Source: an uncultured Caldilineaceae bacterium (lineage in GTDB: Bacteria > Chloroflexota > Anaerolineae > Caldilineales > Caldilineaceae). From it: a stretch of DNA of 64,000 bases. The notes under the pieces are model-generated. The model had not been told where the DNA came from, did no database searches, and was given only the letters and a program-made list of their open reading frames with translations. Of this stretch, positions 16,808 through 23,805 are shown in pieces (the stretch's first letter is position 1; each line of letters begins with the position of its first letter). The stretch covers positions 1-64,000 of the forward strand of contig OX638330.1 in NCBI GenBank assembly GCA_951812725.1, read 5' to 3'. The position numbers and the translations under genes are program-made.

Positions 16808-17476
16808 ATGAAACGACCATCACCTCACAAGCGCACACGCCGCATCGCGCTGTCGCTCGCCTTGGCCCTGCTGCTGACCCTGGCCCTCTCCGCCGTCGCG
16901 TTCGCGCAGGGGCAGCCGCCGCCAGGACCCGACCCTCAGCCAACCGGGCCGCCCTCAGGGCCCCCAACCACCGGGCCTCAGCCAGGCGGGCCTCAGCCAA
17001 CCGGGCCCGGCAATAATCCGGGAGCGCCCCCGCCAGGCAATCCGCCGGGCGGCCCGGCCGGCAATCCCTCCCCCGGTCCCTCGGCCGATCCGCCGGGAGC
17101 CACCGAAACCAGTCATCCCGGCGCCCCGTTCACCCCGCCGGGCAACTGCATCGTCGCCCACGCAGCCACCCCGGCCCAGTTCTGCCCCGTAGGCGGCGGC
17201 CTCCAGTACTACTTCATCGGCCCCGGCGGCGCCTCCAGCGGTGGACCCTGGATCGCCTCCTTCACCGAACTGGCCGGGCACTATGCCGCCGGTGGAAGTG
17301 TATCCCTGTACTCCGGCTCCAATCCCTTTACCGGCAAGCCGGTCAACATCCACTACCTGCCCTCCGAGAAGAAACTTCGCATCAGCACCTACTACCCCGA
17401 CAACCAGTACGACGTCAACAAGGCCTACGTCTTCACCGTCGACACCGGCAACGCCATCAAGCACGAAGCTTGGTAA
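16808..17476 (+). CDS. Secreted Pro/Gly-linker protein, Trp-ended family, paralog 2
   Basis: 222 residues. The start at 16808 is preferred over 16796 because the leader (AAAGGA, then GAAAAC) aligns with paralog 3 and leaves the ribosome binding site intact. A signal peptide (about 1-31, ending AVAFA-Q) is followed by a Pro/Gly/Gln/Asn linker (about 32-108) and the family domain (about 112-222). The domain opens with NCIVAHAATP, has the YFIGPGG strand, GSNPFTG and HYLPSE, and ends in HEAW at the very C-terminus. Two Cys residues, one in NCIV and one in QFCPV, could form a disulfide; paralog 3 has both, paralog 1 neither. The gene is bracketed by inverted repeats and followed by a strong hairpin. 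No known domain or catalytic motif recognised. Confidence 0.8.
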   Translation: MKRPSPHKRTRRIALSLALALLLTLALSAVAFAQGQPPPGPDPQPTGPPSGPPTTGPQPGGPQPTGPGNNPGAPPPGNPPGGPAGNPSPGPSADPPGATETSHPGAPFTPPGNCIVAHAATPAQFCPVGGGLQYYFIGPGGASSGGPWIASFTELAGHYAAGGSVSLYSGSNPFTGKPVNIHYLPSEKKLRISTYYPDNQYDVNKAYVFTVDTGNAIKHEAW

Positions 17477-17490
17477 CAGCAATCCCCCTC

Positions 17491-17503
17491 TACACGAGAC
17501 GCG
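17491..17503 (-). repeat. Right inverted repeat of unit around paralog 2
   Basis: TACACGAGACGCG, reverse complement of the left repeat at 16740 with one mismatch. It falls between the stop codon and the terminator. Confidence 0.6.
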
Positions 17504-17518
17504 AACTCTAAGCAAAAA

Positions 17519-17549
17519 GAGCGCCAGGGACACCACCTCCCTGGCGCTC
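17519..17549 (+). terminator. Hairpin terminator after paralog 2
   Basis: Perfect 12-bp stem (arm GAGCGCCAGGGA), 7-nt loop. AAAAA precedes and a pyrimidine-rich run follows, so it could act in both directions. Conserved after paralog 3. Confidence 0.75.
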
Positions 17550-17667
17550 CTCCTTTCCCCGCCCAACCCCATATCTCCCCAGCCACCGACGCTCCCTCGC
17601 ACAATACGCGCCCCTTTCCCCTGGTCCCTCGCCCCTGCAGTTCCGCTGCCCCTATGTGATGTACGTC

Positions 17668-17696
17668 TTGACAGAGGGACTGGGGTTGGGGACAAT
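17668..17696 (+). promoter_or_regulatory. Sigma-70-type promoter
   Basis: TTGACA (17668-17673), 17-bp spacer, GACAAT (17691-17696), 37 bp upstream of the small membrane protein start. Confidence 0.5.
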
Positions 17697-17733
17697 GAGG
17701 AGGAGGATAGACTGAAGATAGGGGAGGTCTGAA

Positions 17734-17952
17734 ATGGCAGTAACGGCGGACCAATTCACACGGCTGGAGGATCGGGTCGATGATGTCGCCGACAAAGCAA
17801 GTAAACTGGAGGGATCGTATGAGCATTTGGCAACCAGGGATGATGTAACAAAAACAGGTTTGAGAATTATTCTCTGGGTTTCTGGATTTATATTGACTTC
17901 ATTTGGGATTCAGGTAGCGATACTGTTGAATCTGCTTGCCCGCCTGCCTTGA
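17734..17952 (+). CDS. Small coiled-coil protein with C-terminal membrane helix
   Basis: 72 residues. Residues about 5-30 form an amphipathic helix (QFTRLEDRVDDVADKASKLEG). The family motif GSYEHLATRDDV follows, and residues about 45-68 are a hydrophobic helix (ILWVSGFILTSFGIQ...). GGGGAGG gives a strong ribosome binding site, and a promoter lies just upstream. Same family as the genes at 14391 (minus strand) and 19742. It follows paralog 2 as the 19742 gene follows paralog 3, so gene order is duplicated. Likely a membrane-anchored coiled-coil protein; function unknown. Confidence 0.7.
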   Translation: MAVTADQFTRLEDRVDDVADKASKLEGSYEHLATRDDVTKTGLRIILWVSGFILTSFGIQVAILLNLLARLP

Positions 17953-18112
17953 TGAAAGGATCTGTCAATGGATCAGCTGGTATTCAGTCATCCAATTGTT
18001 AGGTCTCGTAGACAATTAACGAAGGCCTCCTTTGAACTGGCAAAAGCAAGCCCTAAGCTACTTTAAGCGACAGAAAAGGTGACTTTCCTAACCGTCCGCG
18101 AACCGGAAAGAT

Positions 18113-18533
18113 GATCTTCGCGCCTCTTCGCGGATCAAGAGAAGCAGTTAAGCCGTTCTCCGTGCCCCGCCGCGTCCGCCGCGGACAAAAAGCAGTTCCC
18201 CAAAATCATCCCCATCCAATAATCCAAGAATCCCCGTCCTCCGCGGACAAAAAGCAGTTGCCGTTCTCCGTGCTCCTCCGTGGCCCTCCGTGGATAAAAA
18301 GGTGTTGCCGTTCCCCGCAACTGTCGCCATCCACTAATCCAGGAATCCCCGTCCGCCGCGGACAAAAAGCAGTTCCCCAAAATCATCCCCATCCAATAAT
18401 CCAAGAATCCCCGTCCTCCGCGGACCAAAAAGCAGTTGCCGTTCTCCGTGCTCCTCCGTGTCCCTCCGTGGATAAAAAGGTGTTGCCGTTCCCCAAAATC
18501 ATCCCCATCCAATAATCCAAGAATCCCCGTCCT
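18113..18533 (+). repeat. Intergenic repeat array 6
   Basis: Two long composite units, each with a CCAAAATCATCCCC segment, a TCCGTG triplet block and ATAAAAAGGTGTTGCCG. Same orientation as the others. It separates the two halves of the duplicated paralog 2/paralog 3 region. Confidence 0.9.
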
Positions 18534-18638
18534 ATTCCTCCAGTTCTCAGCAGTTCACCAAAAACAAAAAACTGCCAACTAAAAACTGCCGTTAAAACAT
18601 GGAACAAATCCTGATGCCGAGGCGTCATGGATAGCAGA

Positions 18639-18650
18639 CGCATCTCGTGT
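18639..18650 (+). repeat. Left inverted repeat of unit around paralog 3
   Basis: CGCATCTCGTGT, identical to the left repeat of paralog 2 over 12 bp. Inverted partner at 19484-19495. Confidence 0.6.
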
Positions 18651-18707
18651 CACTGAACAGTCCAGGCAGCACCCGGACCCGAAGCCCAGGAAAGGAAGAA
18701 AACGACC

Positions 18708-19460
18708 ATGAAGAAACTGTCGCCTCGGAAGCTCTCTCGCCGCATCGCCGTCCCGCTCGCGCTCGCATTGCTGTTGACACTGGCCCTCACCGCCGCCGCC
18801 TTCGCCCAACCGCCGGGCGGCCCGCCGGGGAACAACCAGCCAGGCAACAACCAACCCAACAGCAACCCGCCGGCGAACAACCCGCCGGCGAACAACCCGC
18901 CGGCGAACAACCCGCCGGCGAACAACCCGCCGGCGAACAACCCGCCGGCGAACAACCCGCCGGCGAACAACCCGCCGGCGAACAACCAACCAGGCAACTC
19001 GCCTGGAAACCCCGCGCCGGGCAACGCTCCGGGCGGTCCCAACGGCAATCCTAATGGCCCGTCAGCCAATCCGCCCGGCGGCGCCACCGAAACAAGCCAT
19101 CCCAGCGCACCGTTCACGCCGCCGGCAAACTGCATCGTCAGCCACGCCGCCACACCCGCCCAGCTCTGCCCCGTCGCCGGCGGCCTCCAGTACTACTTCA
19201 TCGGCGCCGACGGCAGCTCCAGCGGAGGACCCTGGCTGGACTCCTTCACCAACTTGGCCGGGCTTTACACCGCCGGAACAAGCGTCTTGCTCTACGTCGG
19301 CTCCAATCCCCTCACCGGCAAGCAGGTCAACATCCACTACCTGCCTTCCGACCAGAAAATCCGTATCAGCACCTACTACCCAGACACCCAGTACGACACC
19401 GACAAGCCGTACACCTTCACCGTCGACACCGGCAACGCCATCAACCACGAGGCTTGGTAA
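18708..19460 (+). CDS. Secreted Pro/Asn-linker protein, Trp-ended family, paralog 3
   Basis: 250 residues. A signal peptide (about 1-33, ending AAAFA-Q) is followed by a linker of eight PPANN pentapeptides and further Pro/Gly/Asn sequence (about 34-138), then the family domain (about 140-250). The domain contains NCIVSHAATP, YFIGADG, GSNPLTG, HYLPSD and a terminal HEAW. It is the closest relative of paralog 2, including both Cys residues, the leader (AAAGGAAGAAAAC before ATG), the flanking inverted repeats and the terminator. The domain is conserved while the linker has changed completely, which points to the domain as the functional part. No known family recognised. Confidence 0.8.
   Translation: MKKLSPRKLSRRIAVPLALALLLTLALTAAAFAQPPGGPPGNNQPGNNQPNSNPPANNPPANNPPANNPPANNPPANNPPANNPPANNPPANNQPGNSPGNPAPGNAPGGPNGNPNGPSANPPGGATETSHPSAPFTPPANCIVSHAATPAQLCPVAGGLQYYFIGADGSSSGGPWLDSFTNLAGLYTAGTSVLLYVGSNPLTGKQVNIHYLPSDQKIRISTYYPDTQYDTDKPYTFTVDTGNAINHEAW
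18866..18985 (+). repeat. 15-bp coding minisatellite (8 copies)
   Basis: Eight exact copies of CCCGCCGGCGAACAA encode the (PPANN)8 linker. Copy-number change would vary linker length without frameshift. Confidence 0.95.
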
Positions 19461-19483
19461 CCAAGAATCCAGCTGCCTCTCCC

Positions 19484-19495
19484 ACACGAGACGCG
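19484..19495 (-). repeat. Right inverted repeat of unit around paralog 3
   Basis: ACACGAGACGCG, pairing with the left repeat at 18639 at 11 of 12 positions. Placed between stop codon and terminator, as in paralog 2. Confidence 0.6.
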
Positions 19496-19508
19496 AAACT
19501 TGACCCAG

Positions 19509-19539
19509 GAGCGCCAGGGATACCACCTCCCTGGCGCTC
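19509..19539 (+). terminator. Hairpin terminator after paralog 3
   Basis: Same 12-bp stem (arm GAGCGCCAGGGA) and 7-nt loop as after paralog 2, with one loop change. Confidence 0.75.
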
Positions 19540-19705
19540 TGGCTTTGCCCGCTCGGTCCCATCTCTTCAACCGCAGACGCGCCCTCTCCCACAAAGCCCC
19601 CCGACACCGCCCACGCCCAGGCGCACCCCCCATCCAGCAGCAGATCAATCGTCCCTCTCCCCTCTCCCCTGGCCCCTGACACTTGCCGTTCCCCCTGCCA
19701 AGGGC

Positions 19706-19735
19706 TTAACAACCTCTGCTTTTTTGTGCTATCAT
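19706..19735 (+). promoter_or_regulatory. Extended -10 promoter, probably giving a leaderless mRNA
   Basis: TTAACA (19706-19711), 18-bp spacer, TATCAT (19730-19735) preceded by TGTGC. The ATG at 19742 lies where transcription should start, and no ribosome binding site is visible. Confidence 0.45.
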
Positions 19736-19741
19736 GTCGGC

Positions 19742-20005
19742 ATGACTACACAGGAAAGCGAAACGCGTAGATTGGAAAGCGGTGTGCTTGGTGACGATGA
19801 GTCACGCGCGTTTGCTCAACAACTGGGATTCATTCAAGGTAAATCTGAGTCCTTCGCCACCAAAGAAGACATCGGAAACCTCAGGAAGGACATCGAATCC
19901 CTCAAGAACTGGATCACGTGGCGCGTCGTGGGCGCAGGAATAGTATTGCTCGCCGCCCTTTTCGCTGCTTGGCGCGACATTATCCTTCGCCTGCCCACCC
20001 CATAA
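19742..20005 (+). CDS. Small coiled-coil protein with C-terminal membrane helix
   Basis: 87 residues. Helical N-terminus, the family motif GKSESFATKEDI at about 32-43, a short coiled coil (NLRKDIESLKNWITW), then a hydrophobic helix at about 60-78 (VVGAGIVLLAALFAAW). The start is the first ATG after a -10 box, without Shine-Dalgarno. Related to the small proteins at 14391 and 17734. It follows paralog 3, repeating the order seen after paralog 2. Function unknown; membrane attachment inferred. Confidence 0.65.
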   Translation: MTTQESETRRLESGVLGDDESRAFAQQLGFIQGKSESFATKEDIGNLRKDIESLKNWITWRVVGAGIVLLAALFAAWRDIILRLPTP

Positions 20006-20594
20006 CACATACAAACCCCCCTGTAATTTACACGATTCCAGAATTCCCATTCTGCCCCACAACGGCTGTGACGAGACAGCCTGTTCGCAACTATCTGAGC
20101 TTACTCCCAAAAAACCGGCCCGCTGCCTGAGGTCCGAAATGGAACGGCCTGCCAAGCCCGCGTAGGGCAATCCCAATGGCCGGGATACCGCGGCCTCCCG
20201 CAATCGGGTTATGCCGAAAGCGCCTAAAGCCAGCAAAACGATAGTCCACCAAAAACCCGAAGAAACTACTAAGCCACAACTAAATTGCGATCCTGAATGA
20301 GGCGAGCGAAGGTGGTTGCTCTCTCCTCACTCCTCTATACTCTCCTTTTGCATTTGGGCGGTCGGGCCTTCGGCCCTCCCTTGTGCAGGGGCTGCGCCCC
20401 CGCAACGCCCCCCTACAAAACCATCGCTCATCGACCATGTGTGCTCATTCCAGCAGTACCGCTCCACCAACGTGGCTGCCGCCAATCGAATACACCATCA
20501 CAAAGCCCGAATGGCGGCGAAGATGAAGAGTTGGTCAAGACACACACTGTATATGGCTTAGTAGTTACAACCCGAATCTGAATACCAGGTACAA
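20006..20594. other. Gene-free spacer with GC hairpins
   Basis: No supported gene. Two small hairpins occur in a GC-rich patch: GGGCC-TTC-GGCCC (20364-20376) and GGGGC-TGC-GCCCC (20388-20400). A similar GC-rich patch occurs at about 39490-39560. Confidence 0.45.
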
Positions 20595-20755
20595 CCCTTC
20601 CTCCGCCGCGTCCTCCGCGGAAAAAGATGTAAGCCGTCCTCCGTGCTCCTCCGTAGATCAAAAGCAATAAAGTCGTTCTCCGCCCCCCGCCGTGCCCTCC
20701 GCGGCCAAAAGATGTTCTTCGCGACCCTTCGCGTGACTTCGCGGATCAACTGGTT
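20595..20755 (+). repeat. Intergenic repeat array 7 (short)
   Basis: Degenerate units with TCCGCG and TCCGTG hexamers, closing with the TTCGCG triplet at 10-bp spacing (about 20718-20745). Confidence 0.8.
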
Positions 20756-20808
20756 TTGTCTGTTTCAACATTCAGGCGAGAACATCCTGAACTGGCCTGC
20801 AAGCCGAA

Positions 20809-20838
20809 TTGACGCCCCCCGCCATGCAAGTTTATAAT
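20809..20838 (+). promoter_or_regulatory. Sigma-70-type promoter of paralog 4
   Basis: TTGACG (20809-20814), 18-bp spacer, perfect TATAAT (20833-20838). It lies about 75 bp before the start of paralog 4. Confidence 0.6.
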
Positions 20839-20913
20839 TGTTCGGCAGATTTTCCCTTCTGTGATTGTGCGACCAGAAAGAAACCTGGTCTACTGATAGG
20901 AGAGTACGGATTC

Positions 20914-21573
20914 ATGTTCAGAAAAACCCTGCCTCGAAACTCCAGCTGCATACCTGCCATCTGTATACTTGCACTCCTGCTGGCCGTTGCCCTGTCGTCC
21001 GCCGTGGCCGCGCAGGGGGCCCCTCCAGGGCCGCCCGGTACCGGGCCTTCGCCAGGAGGACCCTCCACCAATCCGGGCGGCAACCCCGACCCGACGCCAA
21101 CCCGGACCCCAACCCCATCAGGCGGCAACGGCCGTCCGAGACCCCCCACCGCTACGCCGTCATCCCCCCCCGCCACCGGCGATACGCCCACCTTGAAAGA
21201 GGCCCTTGCCGAGCACGAGCGCATCAAGGCTCTCGCGCCCAATCGCATCATCTTCCACGCCGCCACGCCCATCCAACTCTGCAAAGTCGAGGACGGACTT
21301 CAGATCTACTACGTCGGCAGAGACGGCAAAACGCGTCTCGGCCCCTGGGTCCCCGGCTTCGCCGAACTCGCCGCCAAGCATCCGGACGGCCCCGAGGCCT
21401 CCATCTATTTCGGCTTCAACCCCCTCACCGGCAAACGCGTCAAAATCGACTACCTGCCCTCCGCAAAAAGAATTCGCGTAGACACCTTCTACGCCGACAA
21501 AGAACACGACAAAAACAAACAGTACATCTTCCACTTCGGCCCCGACCACGACATCACCTACGACGCCTGGTAA
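20914..21573 (+). CDS. Secreted Pro/Gly-linker protein, Trp-ended family, paralog 4
   Basis: 219 residues from the ATG after AGGAGA. The open frame starts earlier, but its upstream part overlaps the promoter. A signal peptide (about 1-32, ending AVAAQ) is followed by a Pro/Gly/Thr linker (about 33-85) and an extra charged helix (LKEALAEHERIKAL). The family domain (about 109-219) opens with NRIIFHAATP, has the YYVGRDG strand, GFNPLTG and DYLPSA, and ends in YDAW. It is closer to paralog 1 in the domain opening, but keeps one Cys. It lacks the inverted repeats and terminator of paralogs 2 and 3. Function unknown. Confidence 0.8.
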   Translation: MFRKTLPRNSSCIPAICILALLLAVALSSAVAAQGAPPGPPGTGPSPGGPSTNPGGNPDPTPTRTPTPSGGNGRPRPPTATPSSPPATGDTPTLKEALAEHERIKALAPNRIIFHAATPIQLCKVEDGLQIYYVGRDGKTRLGPWVPGFAELAAKHPDGPEASIYFGFNPLTGKRVKIDYLPSAKRIRVDTFYADKEHDKNKQYIFHFGPDHDITYDAW

Positions 21574-21717
21574 CCTCTCGCACCCTGCCGCTCCCCTCCC
21601 AGCTCCACAAACGACCCCTCCGCAGCCGCCCTCCCCCGGCTGCTGCGCCCCCAGCCACCCCCCTCCCCGCTCCAGAAACGACCCCGCCGCAGTCGCCCAC
21701 CCCCGCGCACCAAACAA

Positions 21718-22085
21718 AGTGTTCCCCAAAAATCATCCCCATCCAGTAATCCAAAAATCCCCGTCCTCCGTGGACAAAAAAGTTGTTGCAGTTCTCCGTG
21801 CCCCTCCGTGTCCTCCGTGGACAAAAAGGTGTAAAGCAGTTCTCCGCGCCCTCCACGGACAAAAAGCAGTTCCCCAAAATCATCCCCATCCAATAATCCA
21901 AGAATCCCCGTCCTCCGTGGACAAAAAAGTTGTTGCAGTTCTCCGTGCCCCTCCGTGTCCTCCGTGGACAAAAAGGTGTAAAGCAGTTCTCCGCGCCCTC
22001 CACGGACAAAAAGCAGTTCCCCAAAATCATCCCCATCCAATAATCCAATAATCCCCGCCCAAGAATCCCCGTCCAGGAATCCCAG
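21718..22085 (+). repeat. Intergenic repeat array 8, 147-bp period
   Basis: Two 147-bp units (anchor GTCCTCCGTGG at 21763 and 21910). Each combines a TCCGTG triplet, a short TCCGCG block and a CCAAAATCATCCCC segment. The same 147-bp organisation occurs in array 9. Confidence 0.9.
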
Positions 22086-22131
22086 TCCGGCGAACTGCTG
22101 TAGCCTGGCCATAGGACATCAACTGTATTCA

Positions 22132-22142
22132 TATGGTATAGT
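22132..22142 (+). promoter_or_regulatory. Extended -10 element before the toxin-antitoxin pair
   Basis: TATGG followed by TATAGT (22137-22142), 25 bp before the first possible toxin start. No good -35 box, so moderate support. Confidence 0.35.
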
Positions 22143-22167
22143 GTAGAGCAACAACGACAGGGCAAAC

Positions 22168-22464
22168 ATGGGACCGGGCATGAGAATAGGCGAGTTGCTT
22201 TGGCCTCAGGACAGGATTGATCACATTGCGCCACACGGCATTACAACTGATGAAGTCGAAGAGGTATGCTTCGGTCGCCCACTGGTCCAACGTACGAAAT
22301 CCCGGGGCAAAAACCCGGTCTATTATATTTTGGGACAAACAGATGCGGGCCGATTTCTGTTCTGTGTAGCAATCCGGTTTCCTGGTGGCCGGGGACTCCC
22401 TGTCACCGCCCGACCGATGACCGGCAGGGAAAGAAAGCGATATAGACAGTGGAGGAACAGGTGA
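22168..22464 (+). CDS. BrnT-like type II toxin (putative RNase)
   Basis: 98 residues from the first ATG; the ATG at 22180 (MRIGELLWPQDRIDHI) matches the usual family start better. The string HGITTDEVEEVCFGRP, the VYYILGQTDAGRFLFCVAIRF strand pair and the C-terminal PMTGRERKRYRQWRN resemble BrnT-type ribonuclease toxins. In that family the toxin gene comes first and is autoregulated with its DNA-binding antitoxin. Its TGA overlaps the GTG start of the antitoxin (GTGA), so the two are translationally coupled. RNase activity is inferred from the family. It could also be a domesticated relative. Confidence 0.65.
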   Translation: MGPGMRIGELLWPQDRIDHIAPHGITTDEVEEVCFGRPLVQRTKSRGKNPVYYILGQTDAGRFLFCVAIRFPGGRGLPVTARPMTGRERKRYRQWRNR

Positions 22465-22727
22465 CCCCCCAAGAAATCCTGCAGACCGATTCGATCCGGG
22501 AGCTCGCTGACTTCTGGGATACAAATGACTTAACCGACTTCGATGCCGAACTGGAAGAAGTGGACGAGCCGGTCTTTGACCGTCAAACAACCGTCACGGT
22601 TAGTCTGGCGCCGGATGAATCCCGGACTGTCAGAGCGCTTGCCCGGGCAAGCGGCATCTCCCATGCGCAGCTGATTACCCGGTGGATTGTCGAACGCATT
22701 CAGGCCTCCTCGCGATCGGTGACCTGA
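22461..22727 (+). CDS. BrnA/CopG-like antitoxin
   Basis: 88 residues from the GTG at 22461, chosen because GGAGG lies 5 bp upstream and the start overlaps the toxin stop. The N-terminal half is acidic and typical of toxin-binding tails of this class (LADFWDTNDLTDFDAELEEVDE). The C-terminal half resembles a ribbon-helix-helix domain: a TVTVSLAPDE strand, then helices VRALARASGIS and AQLITRWIVERI. Expected to bind the toxin and repress the shared promoter. The pair is inserted between two copies of the same 147-bp repeat organisation. Confidence 0.65.
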   Translation: MTPQEILQTDSIRELADFWDTNDLTDFDAELEEVDEPVFDRQTTVTVSLAPDESRTVRALARASGISHAQLITRWIVERIQASSRSVT

Positions 22728-22989
22728 CACCTTTCTTCGACCTCCAGGCCGCCCTGGCAGAACGCCTCTGGCGAGCTCATACCCACAGGCGCCAAACGCG
22801 CCGCCCGCGAAAGTGATAGGGCCAACCGGCCCCCGGCGCTTCTGCGTGCGCACGGCATCACCCCGCAAAACGGCCAGACCGACTAACGCCCTCTTCCTCC
22901 ACCCCCGTCACCTGGCCCTGGCCGACCCTTCCCCCTCTCTCAAGATCAAGAAATCCCCATCCTCCTGACCACAACAACCCCCTCCGCGC
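22728..22989. other. Short gene-free spacer
   Basis: No gene, RNA or convincing promoter seen between the antitoxin stop and array 9. Confidence 0.45.
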
Positions 22990-23520
22990 CGCAAGGGCCG
23001 TTCTCCAAAATCATCCCCATCCAGTAATCCAAGAATCCCCGTCCTTCGTGGACAAACAGGTCTTTGCAGTTCTCCGTGCCCCTCCGTGTCCTCCGTGGAT
23101 AAAAAGGTGTAAAGCAGTTCTCCGCGCCCTCCGCGGACAAAAAGCAGTTCCCCAAAATCATCCCCATCCAATAATCCAAGAATCCCCGTCCTTCGTGGAC
23201 AAACAGGTCTTTGCAGTTCTCCGTGCCCCTCCGTGTCCTCCGTGGATAAAAAGGTGTAAAGCAGTTCTCCGCGCCCTCCGCGGACAAAAAGCAGTTCCCC
23301 AAAATCATCCCCATCCAATAATCCATGAATCCCCGTCCTTCGTGGACAAACAGGTCTTTGCAGTTCTCCGTGCCCCTCCGTGTCCTCCGTGGATAAAAAG
23401 GTGTAAAGCAGTTCTCCGCGCCCTCCGCGGACAAAAAGCAGTTCCCCAAAATCATCCCCATCCAGTAATCCAAGAATCCCCGTCCATGAATCCCCGTCCA
23501 TGAATCCCCGTCCATGAATC
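22990..23520 (+). repeat. Intergenic repeat array 9, 147-bp period
   Basis: Three 147-bp units (anchor GTCCTTCGTGG at 23041, 23188, 23335) with the same internal order as array 8. It ends in four tandem copies of a CCATGAATCCCCGT-like 15-mer. Confidence 0.9.
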
Positions 23521-23531
23521 CCCTTCTGCTC

Positions 23532-23560
23532 TTGACATCCGCCTTAAGATCCCCTATACT
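23532..23560 (+). promoter_or_regulatory. Strong sigma-70-type promoter
   Basis: TTGACA (23532-23537), 17-bp spacer, TATACT (23555-23560). Reads into the gene at 23806 through a leader of about 240 nt. Confidence 0.6.
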
Positions 23561-23763
23561 GGAACCCAGACTGGCCATAGAGCAATAAGACTCCTCTACT
23601 CGGCCACAACAAACCAAATCTCTGGACCCCCTGCTGTTTTCTGAATGAGGGCCCCGCCTCCACAGGCCGCCGCCCGCATCCAGTGCAGCCACAGGCGCTC
23701 CGCTTTTTTCCGGCCCTGCCGCGCGAGGTATCCCCATCAACTCGCCCCGCACTGCCGCCTATA

Positions 23764-23788
23764 AGCGGGCGCTTTTTTGTTGCCCGCT
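23764..23788 (+). promoter_or_regulatory. Leader hairpin with T-rich loop
   Basis: AGCGGGC (23764-23770) and GCCCGCT (23782-23788) form a 7-bp stem around a loop containing six T. It ends 17 bp before the ATG, close to the ribosome binding site, so it could control translation. Confidence 0.4.
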
Positions 23789-23805
23789 CATTACGGAGAA
23801 AAACA

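Noticed and set aside
16740..17503. Insertion sequence with terminal inverted repeats
   Set aside because: The enclosed gene is a secreted protein and not a transposase, and I could not see target duplications; reported instead as an unexplained inverted-repeat unit.
22990..23520. Possible CRISPR array (regular repeats with variable parts)
   Set aside because: The whole 147-bp unit is conserved, there are no unique spacers of constant length, and no cas genes are in the window.
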